Shown one piece after another: positions 6,171 through 12,287 of a stretch of 16,180 nt of DNA; position 1 is the stretch's first letter, and each line of letters opens with the position of its first letter. A program made the position numbers and the translations under genes. Under the pieces are notes generated by a model. It was not told the origin of the DNA and ran no database searches. It worked only from the letters and a program-made list of their open reading frames with translations. Origin of the DNA: Sysuimicrobium calidum (GTDB lineage: Bacteria > Sysuimicrobiota > Sysuimicrobiia > Sysuimicrobiales > Sysuimicrobiaceae). The stretch covers positions 1 to 16,180 of the forward strand of contig JAVKHN010000045.1 of assembly GCA_031459935.1 (NCBI GenBank). Direction: 5' to 3'.

Positions 6171-7049
6171 TCACGCCTCCGGATCCCGCCAGCCCCGGAG
6201 CACCGCGTCCGCCACCCGCAGGGCCCGGACCACCGCCTGGACGTCGTGCACACGCACGAGATCCGCCCCCGCCGCCGCGCACAGGACGCACAGGGCGATG
6301 GTCCCCTCCACCCGTTCGTCGGGCGGAGCGCCATTGAGGATCCGGCCGATGGTGGACTTGCGGGAGGGACCCACGAGGATGGGACATCCCAGGGCCCGCA
6401 GCTCCGCAAGCCGCCGGACCAGCTCCAGATTGTGCTCGGCCCGCTTGCCGAACCCGAACCCCGGATCCACCACGATGCGGTCTAAGGGGATGCCGTGCTG
6501 CTGCGCGAAGGCGATGCGCTCCGCGAGGAACGCCCGGATCTCCCCCATCACGTCCTCGTAGCGGGGATCCCGCTGCATGTCCTTGGGGGTCCCCTTCATG
6601 TGCATGAGGATCACGGGACACCCGAACTCCGCCACTACCCGGCTCATCTCGGGATCCGCCCGCAGGGCGCTGGTGTCGTTCACCATCCAGGCTCCCGCCT
6701 GCAGCGCCCTTCGGGCCACCTCGGCCTTCTGGGTGTCCACGCTGATGGGAACGTCCATGACCGCAGAGAGGGCCTCGATCACAGGGATCACCCGCCGGAG
6801 CTCCTCCCGCAGGGGCACCGGATCCGCACCGGGGCGGGTGGACTCGCCGCCCACGTCCAGGAGATCCGCGCCCGCCGCCACCATCTCCCGTGCCCGGCTC
6901 AGGGCGGCCTCCACGGGATCGGGGTAGCGGAGCAGGCCGTCTCCGCTGAAGGAGTCCGGGGTCACGTTCAGGATCCCCATCACGAGGGTTCGCTCCCCCA
7001 ACCGCAGCCGGTGCCGACCGTAAGCGAGCTCACGCACGGTTCCCAGCAT
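6171..7049 (-). CDS. folP: Dihydropteroate synthase
   Basis: FolP condenses 6-hydroxymethyl-7,8-dihydropterin pyrophosphate with p-aminobenzoate to give dihydropteroate and is the sulfonamide target. The 292 residues form the expected TIM barrel with all signature loops: MGILNVTPDSFSGDG (24-38), LLDVGGESTRPGA (63-75), SVDTQKAEVA (103-112), MVNDTSAL (122-129), VVDPGFGFGK (193-202), GPSRKSTIGR (227-236) and RVHDV (266-270). The ATG at 7049 has a strong purine-rich site (GGAGGGGGAGG) directly upstream. It leads a tightly coupled run folP-folB-birA-peptidase. Confidence 0.97.
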   Translation of the reverse strand: MLGTVRELAYGRHRLRLGERTLVMGILNVTPDSFSGDGLLRYPDPVEAALSRAREMVAAGADLLDVGGESTRPGADPVPLREELRRVIPVIEALSAVMDVPISVDTQKAEVARRALQAGAWMVNDTSALRADPEMSRVVAEFGCPVILMHMKGTPKDMQRDPRYEDVMGEIRAFLAERIAFAQQHGIPLDRIVVDPGFGFGKRAEHNLELVRRLAELRALGCPILVGPSRKSTIGRILNGAPPDERVEGTIALCVLCAAAGADLVRVHDVQAVVRALRVADAVLRGWRDPEA

Positions 7050-7118
7050 CCTCCCCCTCCACGCGGTGCATGGGCGTATGGATCCCCGGGATCCCTCGTG
7101 CGAGCCTGGCGGAAGGCA

Positions 7119-7466
7119 TCACTCGCGAATGGGGGAGAAGTGCACCACGGTCACCCAGTCGTCCAGGGTGATGGGACGGCCGTAGATGGCCGAGAGGAAC
7201 TCCAGGAGTTCCTCGTGCCGCCGGAACTCGGGGTTCTCCCGCTCGATCTCCCGAGGAGTGAGATCTCGGATCTGCTTGTACTCCGTCCGGTCGATGACCG
7301 CACAGAAGACCTTCTGTCGCTCCCCGAACTTCCGTCCCACGGTGACCCAGACCACCTGGCCCTCCCGGTACTTGTCCCGCTTGTCACCGAGGCGCACCGT
7401 GGCCGTCTTGCGCCCCTGGCGCAGCTGCTCCGCGAACACAGGGGAATAGAAGTTCAGCGCGTACAC
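7119..7466 (-). CDS. ASCH-domain protein (small, possibly RNA-binding)
   Basis: 115 residues. ASCH domains are PUA-like folds proposed to bind RNA; some relatives are N4-acetylcytidine amidohydrolases. The N-terminus shows ALNFYSPVF and then GRKTATVRLG, which matches the ASCH signature G-x-K-x-x-x-x-R with Gly18, Lys20 and Arg25. Later segments (VVWVTVGRKFGERQKVFCAV, TEYKQIRDLTPREIE) fit the family's beta-barrel with the usual 'lothar-like' C-terminal helices. I chose GTG at 7466 because it lies two bases after the stop of the upstream gene and because the ORF upstream of it is shadow sequence. The ribosome-binding site (GGTAGGG) is modest. Function in this organism is unknown. Confidence 0.82.
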   Translation of the reverse strand: MYALNFYSPVFAEQLRQGRKTATVRLGDKRDKYREGQVVWVTVGRKFGERQKVFCAVIDRTEYKQIRDLTPREIERENPEFRRHEELLEFLSAIYGRPITLDDWVTVVHFSPIRE

Positions 7467-7468
7467 GG

Positions 7469-7930
7469 CTACGGCCCTACCAAGGTGACGTTGGCTTGGT
7501 GCTGGGTCCGCTTCCGCTCTCCCACCGCCACCTCCCTTCCCCTCAGGTGGTACCGCACCCGGACCGTCTGGAGCTCCGGTGGGCCTGAGGTGAGGAGCGG
7601 AAGAACCTGAAACACCTGTTCGGAGATCATCTTCGTGACGTCCGCGAAGAAGGCTCGCCACCGCTTGCGGTCCTGGGGGACCGCTTTGACCCCGTCCAGC
7701 ACGACCTGAAACTCCACGGCTGGCGCTTGCAGGCGCACCTCCCGCACCGTGCCCTCCCCCACCATTCCCTCCACCAACCGTTTCGCCGCCACCTCCGGGG
7801 GTGGCGGGCGGCGGGCCTGCTCGTAGCGGATCTGTCCAACCGTCACCGCCACGCCCAGGAGGACCACCGCCGCGGCGTACACCGCGGCGGCGCGCCAGGG
7901 GACATCGGATTTGGCAGATCGCTTGGGCAA
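7469..7930 (-). CDS. Unknown membrane-anchored or secreted protein
   Basis: 153 residues from TTG at 7930, which has GGAGGT six bases upstream; an in-frame GTG at 7948 would add six residues but has no good site. I do not recognise a family. The chain has a basic N-terminus (KRSAKSD), a single hydrophobic helix AAAVYAAAVVLLGVAVTVG that looks like a signal anchor, a proline run (RRPPPPE), then a mostly beta/alpha region ending in VRVRYHLRGREVAVGERKRT. The layout (short cytoplasmic tail, one helix, about 110 residues outside) resembles small GerMN-like or lipoprotein-like envelope proteins, but no motif supports naming one. It is followed two bases later by the ASCH gene, so the pair is probably co-translated. 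Confidence 0.7.
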   Translation of the reverse strand: MPKRSAKSDVPWRAAAVYAAAVVLLGVAVTVGQIRYEQARRPPPPEVAAKRLVEGMVGEGTVREVRLQAPAVEFQVVLDGVKAVPQDRKRWRAFFADVTKMISEQVFQVLPLLTSGPPELQTVRVRYHLRGREVAVGERKRTQHQANVTLVGP

Positions 7931-7958
7931 CCGGGCACCTCCGTCCACCTAGACACCC

Positions 7959-7966
7959 ACTATACT
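7959..7966. promoter_or_regulatory. Overlapping divergent -10 elements between pncA and the unknown/ASCH gene pair
   Basis: The spacer between the divergent genes contains TATACT on the plus strand (7961-7966) and TATAGT on the minus strand (7964-7959), each 5 of 6 matches to TATAAT and sharing four bases. They are in one of the few AT-rich patches of a 70% GC window and lie about 45 bases before pncA and about 30 before the TTG of the opposite gene. No convincing -35 is seen on either side, so this is a suggestion only. Confidence 0.35.
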
Positions 7967-8010
7967 ACACACAGAAACGCCTGCGGAATCTCACCCGAGG
8001 GGGTGGCACC

Positions 8011-8589
8011 ATGGAGCGCGGCGCACTCATCATCGTGGACCTCCAGAACGATTTCTGTCCGGGCGGAGCGCTCCCCGTGCCGGGAGGGCACGACATCGTG
8101 TCCGTGGTGAACGCACTCTCCCTGTCCTTCCAGGAGGCGGGCCGCCCCGTGATCGCCACGCAGGACTGGCACCCCGCAGACCACGTCTCCTTCCAGACCC
8201 GCGGAGGTCCCTGGCCCGTGCACTGCGTGCAGGGGACTCCGGGCGCAGACCTACACCCGCTCCTCCGCCGGGAGCCCATCACGCACGTCATCCGGAAGGC
8301 GTATCGGCGGGACGAGGAGGCGTACTCGGGCTTCCAGGGAACAGGCCTGGCGGAGCTGCTGCGGGCCCTGGGGGTAGAGGAGGTGTACGTCTGTGGGCTC
8401 GCCATGGACGTGTGCGTGAACTTCACCGCCCTGGACGCGGCGCGGGCCGGGTTCCGTACCGCCATCCTCGAGGACGCCACCCGACCCGTGTTCCCCGAGC
8501 AGCTGGAGGAGAAACGTCGGGCGTGGCAGGAGGCCGGGGTGGCGGTGCAAAAGGCTCAGGATCTGCTGGGGGCGTCCGTAGGGCGATAG
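8011..8589 (+). CDS. pncA: Nicotinamidase (pyrazinamidase) PncA
   Basis: PncA hydrolyses nicotinamide to nicotinate and ammonia for NAD salvage. The 192 residues belong to the isochorismatase-like fold and keep the whole active site: Asp10 in IIVDLQNDFCPGGAL, Lys96 in VIRKAYRRDEEAYSGF and Cys135 in GLAMDVCVNFTA form the Asp-Lys-Cys triad; Asp52, His54 and His71 (TQDWHPADH and PVHCVQGT) form the metal site. This spacing matches, as I recall it, the compact archaeal enzyme (Pyrococcus) better than the longer E. coli form. The ATG has GAGGGGGTG about six bases upstream. It is the first gene of a two-gene plus-strand unit; the DUF72 gene starts 8 bases after its stop. Confidence 0.95.
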   Translation: MERGALIIVDLQNDFCPGGALPVPGGHDIVSVVNALSLSFQEAGRPVIATQDWHPADHVSFQTRGGPWPVHCVQGTPGADLHPLLRREPITHVIRKAYRRDEEAYSGFQGTGLAELLRALGVEEVYVCGLAMDVCVNFTALDAARAGFRTAILEDATRPVFPEQLEEKRRAWQEAGVAVQKAQDLLGASVGR

Positions 8590-8597
8590 AACGGGGA

Positions 8598-9311
8598 ATG
8601 GAGGAGGTCCGGGTCGGCTGCTGCGGGCTTCCCCGCGGGCTTGGGGAGTATGCCCGCACGTTTCCGGTGGTGGAGATCCAGCAGACCTTCTACCAGCCCC
8701 CGCTCCCGAGGACCGCGGCCCGGTGGCGGGCACAGGTGCCAGAGGAATTCGAGTTCACCCTGAAGGCATGGCAGCTGATCACCCACCCGCCCACAAGCCC
8801 CACGTACCGGCGCCTGCGCCAGCCCCTCCCGGCAGGGAGCCAGGAGCGATACGGGTTTTTCGCACCCACGCGGGAGGTCCAGCAGGCCTGGGATCGGACC
8901 CGGGAGATCGCGGAGGTGCTCCGGGCCCGCATCGTGGTGTTCCAGTGCCCGGCCCGATTCACGCCCGACCCGCCGCACATCCAAAACCTCCGGTCCTTCT
9001 TCACCCGGCTGGACCGGGGAGGGATCCGGTGCGCGTGGGAGCCGAGGGGTGCCTGGCCCGCGGAGCTGGTGGTGCAGCTGTGCCGGGAGCTGGATCTCCT
9101 TCACTGCGTGGATCCCTTCGTCACACCTCCCGGGTACGGCCACCCCAGGTACTTCCGGCTCCACGGCCGCCATGGATACCGCTACCGGTACACGGACGAA
9201 GACCTCCTGGCCCTCCGGCGCATGTGCTCTGGAGCCACGTACGTACTGTTCAACAACACGTACATGTGGGAAGACGCCCTCCGGTTCCAGGCCCTCCTGC
9301 AGGCCGCGTGA
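8598..9311 (+). CDS. DUF72 family protein (YecE-like)
   Basis: 237 residues. DUF72 proteins adopt a TIM-barrel fold related to xylose-isomerase-like enzymes; their reaction is not established. Recognisable features are the N-terminal VRVGCCGLP with the following FPVVEIQQTFYQPP (the usual 'VExNxTFYxxP' segment), FEFTLKAWQLITH (the 'F.FsvKa.r.iTH' strand), ILRA-type helix followed by VVFQCPARF, an Arg/Glu strand CAWEPRGAWP, YFRLHGR (the 'yvRlHG' motif) and a C-terminal TYVLFNNTYM, equivalent to the family's 'vyfNN...' end. The ATG at 8598 gives a natural family N-terminus. It follows pncA closely and converges on ruvB with only 10 bases between stops. Confidence 0.9.
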   Translation: MEEVRVGCCGLPRGLGEYARTFPVVEIQQTFYQPPLPRTAARWRAQVPEEFEFTLKAWQLITHPPTSPTYRRLRQPLPAGSQERYGFFAPTREVQQAWDRTREIAEVLRARIVVFQCPARFTPDPPHIQNLRSFFTRLDRGGIRCAWEPRGAWPAELVVQLCRELDLLHCVDPFVTPPGYGHPRYFRLHGRHGYRYRYTDEDLLALRRMCSGATYVLFNNTYMWEDALRFQALLQAA

Positions 9312-9321
9312 CGGACGAGCT

Positions 9322-10338
9322 TCAGAAGAGCTCCCCGCTCCTCCGGAGGGAGATTCCCAGATGCGCGCAGGCCGCGGGGGTGATGCGGCGACCCGCGGGG
9401 GTACGCACGAGAAAGCCGATCTTGAGGAGATAGGGCTCCACCACCTCCACCAAGGTGTCCGGCTCCTCCTGGAGAGAGGCGGCGATGGCCTCGATCCCCA
9501 CGGGCCCTCCCCCGTAGACCTCCGCGATCACCCGCAGGAAATCCCGATCCAGGGCATCCAGGCCCAGCTCGTCCACGCCTTCGAAGGCCAGGGCCTCCGC
9601 GGCCACCTCCCGGGTGATCCGGCCGTCCGAGCGGACCTGTGCGAAGTCCCGCACGCGCCGCAGCAAGCGGTTGGCGATGCGGGGCGTGCCTCTGGAGCGG
9701 CGGGCGATCTCCCCGGCTCCCTCCTCCGTGATCTCCACCCCGAGGATCCGGGCCGACCGCCGCACCACTTGAGCGAGCTCCTCGGGGGTGTAGAAGTCCA
9801 GGTGGAAGAAGATCCCGAACCGCTCCCGCAGGGGGGCACTCAGCATCCCCGCCCGGGTGGTGGCGCCGATGAGGGTAAAGGGGCGCAGCCGATACCGGAG
9901 GGTACGGGCGTGCACACCGCGGTCCAGCACGAAGTGCACGCAGTAGTCCTCCATGGCGGGGTACAGCAGCTCCTCCACCGCCCGGCCCAGCCGGTGGATC
10001 TCGTCGATGAAGAGGATGTCTCCCTCCTCCAGGTTCGTGAGGATGCCCATGAGGTCCCCGCCCCGCTCCAGGGCCGGGCCGGAGGTCTGCACGAGGTTGG
10101 TGTGCATTTCCGCGGCGATCACGTGGGCGAGCGTGGTCTTCCCCAGGCCCGGAGGCCCGTGCAGGAGGATGTGGTCCAGGGCCTCCTGGCGCTCCCGTGC
10201 GGCCTGGATGGCGATGCGCAGGCCCTCCCGGACCCGGGACTGTCCCACGCATTCGTCCAGGGTGCGGGGCCGGAGGGAACGCAGGAACGTCGCCTCCTCC
10301 GGAGGTACGGAAGCACCCGTGAACCGCTCCCGGCTCAC
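9322..10338 (-). CDS. ruvB: Holliday junction branch migration ATPase RuvB
   Basis: RuvB is the hexameric AAA+ motor that drives branch migration of Holliday junctions loaded by RuvA. The 338 residues are of normal length: the N-terminal RPRTLDECVGQ (23-33), Walker A GPPGLGKTT (61-69), Walker B LFIDEIHRL (109-117), sensor I GATTRAG (158-164), APLRERFGI (168-176) and a C-terminal winged helix ending in LGISLRRSGELF. The start is GTG at 10338, overlapping the ruvA stop by four bases (GTGA), so translation is coupled. It is the last gene of the ruvC-ruvA-ruvB unit and ends 10 bases from the convergent DUF72 gene. Confidence 0.98.
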   Translation of the reverse strand: MSRERFTGASVPPEEATFLRSLRPRTLDECVGQSRVREGLRIAIQAARERQEALDHILLHGPPGLGKTTLAHVIAAEMHTNLVQTSGPALERGGDLMGILTNLEEGDILFIDEIHRLGRAVEELLYPAMEDYCVHFVLDRGVHARTLRYRLRPFTLIGATTRAGMLSAPLRERFGIFFHLDFYTPEELAQVVRRSARILGVEITEEGAGEIARRSRGTPRIANRLLRRVRDFAQVRSDGRITREVAAEALAFEGVDELGLDALDRDFLRVIAEVYGGGPVGIEAIAASLQEEPDTLVEVVEPYLLKIGFLVRTPAGRRITPAACAHLGISLRRSGELF

Positions 10339-10949
10339 GACCCTGCCTCCCGTTGCACCCGGTACACCTCCTGGAAGAGTTCCTCCGCGCTGCGGACGGC
10401 AGGGTTGCGACGGAGGGCCGCCTCCACCATGCGCCGGGCCTCCGCGGGCCGGTGCCCCAGCTGCTTGGTGAGGATCTCCAGCACCTCCTCCCGGAAGTCC
10501 ACTTCCACTGGCGCCGCCTGGACCTCCGTCCGCAGGAGGGCGAACTTCCCCATCTTCCCATGCAGGGCCGCCACCACCTTCTCCGCGGTGCGCGCTCCCA
10601 GACCCGGAAGCTGCCTGAGAAAGCCCACATCGCGTCGTTCGATGGCATCCGCGATCTCGTGCACGGGGTAGACCATGGCCCGAACCGCCCGGGCGGGACC
10701 GAGGCCGTCCACGGTGATGAACCGCTCGAAGAACTCCCGCTCCACCCAGGTCCGGAATCCCACCAGCATGGGCTTGGGTTGGTTCGGACTCACCTGGTAC
10801 GAGATGTACAGGGCCACCTCCTCCCCCTCCCGGATCCCCGCATCCACGAGGTAGGCGGGGAGCACCACCTCATAGCCCACCCCTCCGCACTCCACCACGA
10901 TCCCCCCCTCCATCCGGTGCAGGACCTTTCCCCGCAGGTAGCCGATCAT
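10335..10949 (-). CDS. ruvA: Holliday junction DNA-binding protein RuvA
   Basis: RuvA tetramers hold the four-way junction in a square-planar form and recruit RuvB. The 204 residues begin MIGYLRGKVLHR and continue VVECGGVGYEVVLP, the standard OB-fold domain I; domain II has two helix-hairpin-helix motifs (ITVDGLGPARAVRAM and LRQLPGLGARTAEKVV); the C-terminal domain III (EVLEILTKQLGHRPAEARRMVEAAL) is the part that contacts RuvB. ATG at 10949 overlaps the ruvC stop by four bases, and the 3' end overlaps ruvB by four bases. Confidence 0.97.
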   Translation of the reverse strand: MIGYLRGKVLHRMEGGIVVECGGVGYEVVLPAYLVDAGIREGEEVALYISYQVSPNQPKPMLVGFRTWVEREFFERFITVDGLGPARAVRAMVYPVHEIADAIERRDVGFLRQLPGLGARTAEKVVAALHGKMGKFALLRTEVQAAPVEVDFREEVLEILTKQLGHRPAEARRMVEAALRRNPAVRSAEELFQEVYRVQREAGS

Positions 10950-11428
10950 GCACGCCGCTCCCCGAACCGTCCCAGAAGGGCGAGGGCCAGGGCCACGGCG
11001 TCTGCGGCGTGGTGCGGGAGGTCTCCCTCGAACCCCAACCGGGCGCACACGGTAGCTTGCACCTGGGCCTTCGGGGCCCGCCCGTTTCCCGTGATGGCCC
11101 GCTTCACCTCCGCGGGCGGGAGGGAGGTCACCCGCACCCCTGCGTGCGCGGCCGCCAAGAACAGCACCCCCCGGACCTGTCCGATGCGGATCCCCGCATG
11201 CGGGAACCGGAAGTGGCTGAAGACGTCCTCCAGGACCGCGACTTCCGGCCGGACCTCCTCTAGAAGCGCCCGGGCGTCCGTATAGATCTCCCCCAGGCGC
11301 ATCTCCAGAGGCCCGTCCAGCCGCGCACGGATCACCCCGGCCTCCACAAGCACGGGCCCCGCCTCCCCCGACCGGACCACCGCGTACCCCGTGGCCCGCA
11401 GCCCCGGATCGAACCCCACCACGGTCAT
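10946..11428 (-). CDS. ruvC: Holliday junction resolvase RuvC
   Basis: RuvC cuts Holliday junctions symmetrically after RuvAB migration. 160 residues with the RNase H-like core: VVGFDPGLRATGYAVV with Asp7, AVLEDVF with Glu67, and HHAADAVALALA with His140 and Asp143. This His/Asp pattern resembles, from memory, the Thermus enzyme rather than the all-Asp E. coli one. I chose ATG at 11428 because family members start within a few residues of the first strand. It has no clear ribosome-binding site, while an in-frame TTG at 11482 (18 more residues) has AGGAA upstream, so the start is open. It is 64 bases downstream of yebC and coupled to ruvA. Confidence 0.95.
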   Translation of the reverse strand: MTVVGFDPGLRATGYAVVRSGEAGPVLVEAGVIRARLDGPLEMRLGEIYTDARALLEEVRPEVAVLEDVFSHFRFPHAGIRIGQVRGVLFLAAAHAGVRVTSLPPAEVKRAITGNGRAPKAQVQATVCARLGFEGDLPHHAADAVALALALLGRFGERRA

Positions 11429-11492
11429 GGTCGGATAGGCGAACCTCTGTTTGATTCTCCGGCCAACGGAACTCTCCTGCAAGGGGAAATTC

Positions 11493-12239
11493 CTAACTTA
11501 CCCGCTGGAGGATCTCCTCGGGGATGTCGAAGTTCGCGTAGACCTGCTGGACGTCGTCCAGGTCCTCCAGGGCCTCCAGGAGCCTCAGGACGCGCTCGGC
11601 CTCTGGGCCTTCCAGGGGGACCGTGGACTTCGGAAGGAGGGTGATCTCCACCCGGCCGATCTCGATTCCCGCCTGGGCCAGGGCTTCCCGAACCCGGTTG
11701 AGGTCCTCGGGAGCCGTGATCACCTCGTACACCCCGTCGTCCGGCCGCACGTCCTCCGCCCCCGCCTCGAGGGCCGCCAGCAGGAGGTCGTCCTCGGAGA
11801 TCCGGCCTCGATCCACCTGGATGACGCCCTTCCGGTCAAACATCCACGCCACGGCGCCCGCCTCCGCCATGCTGCCCCCCAGGCGATGGAAAACGGAGCG
11901 GACCTCCGCGGCGGTGCGGTTCCGGTTGTCCGTGGCGGCCCGCACCAGGATGGCCACTCCGCCTGGCCCGTAGCCCTCGTAGGTGACTTCCTCATAGTGT
12001 TCCCCGCCCCCGGCTCCGGCACCGCGGGTGATGGCCCGCTGGATGTTCTCATTGGGCATCCCCGCCTCCCGGGCCCGCTCGATGGCGCTGCGCAGCCGCG
12101 GGTTCGCATCCGGGTTGCCGCCTCCCTCGCGGGCGGCCACGATGATCTCCCGCGTGAGCTTGCTGAAGAGCTTGCCGCGCACGCGGTCCATCTTCTCCTT
12201 CTTGATCCGGATGTTGTGCCACCTGGAGTGTCCCGCCAT
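11493..12239 (-). CDS. yebC: YebC/PmpR/TACO1 family protein
   Basis: 248 residues, the usual length. The N-terminus MAGHSRWHNIRIKKEKMD matches the family's 'MAGHSKWANIKHRKA.QD' start, followed by GKLFSKLTREIIVAAREGG, the diagnostic PNENIQRAITRG (62-73), YEEVTYEGYGPGGVAILV and TDNRNRTAAEVR (103-114), and a C-terminal acidic domain with VITAPEDL. Family members are described both as transcriptional regulators and as ribosome-associated factors that help translate proline-rich stretches; the sequence cannot tell these apart. Placement directly before ruvCAB is a widely conserved gene order. Confidence 0.96.
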   Translation of the reverse strand: MAGHSRWHNIRIKKEKMDRVRGKLFSKLTREIIVAAREGGGNPDANPRLRSAIERAREAGMPNENIQRAITRGAGAGGGEHYEEVTYEGYGPGGVAILVRAATDNRNRTAAEVRSVFHRLGGSMAEAGAVAWMFDRKGVIQVDRGRISEDDLLLAALEAGAEDVRPDDGVYEVITAPEDLNRVREALAQAGIEIGRVEITLLPKSTVPLEGPEAERVLRLLEALEDLDDVQQVYANFDIPEEILQRVS

Positions 12240-12287
12240 GGCCTTAAACCCCTTCCCTCCCTGGGCTCAAGACCATTGTAGCGCCCG

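Noticed and set aside
7050..7118. GGATCCCGGGGATCC palindrome between folP and the ASCH gene
   Set aside because: Short, no T-run and no repeat elsewhere in the window; probably chance in GC-rich DNA.
9317..9333. GAGCT...AGCTC inverted repeat between convergent DUF72 and ruvB
   Set aside because: Only five base pairs and no T-tract in either direction; too weak to call a bidirectional terminator.
9049..10671. 540-codon plus-strand and 488-codon minus-strand frames over ruvA/ruvB
   Set aside because: Overlap unmistakable RuvA, RuvB and DUF72 coding sequence in other frames and show no domains.
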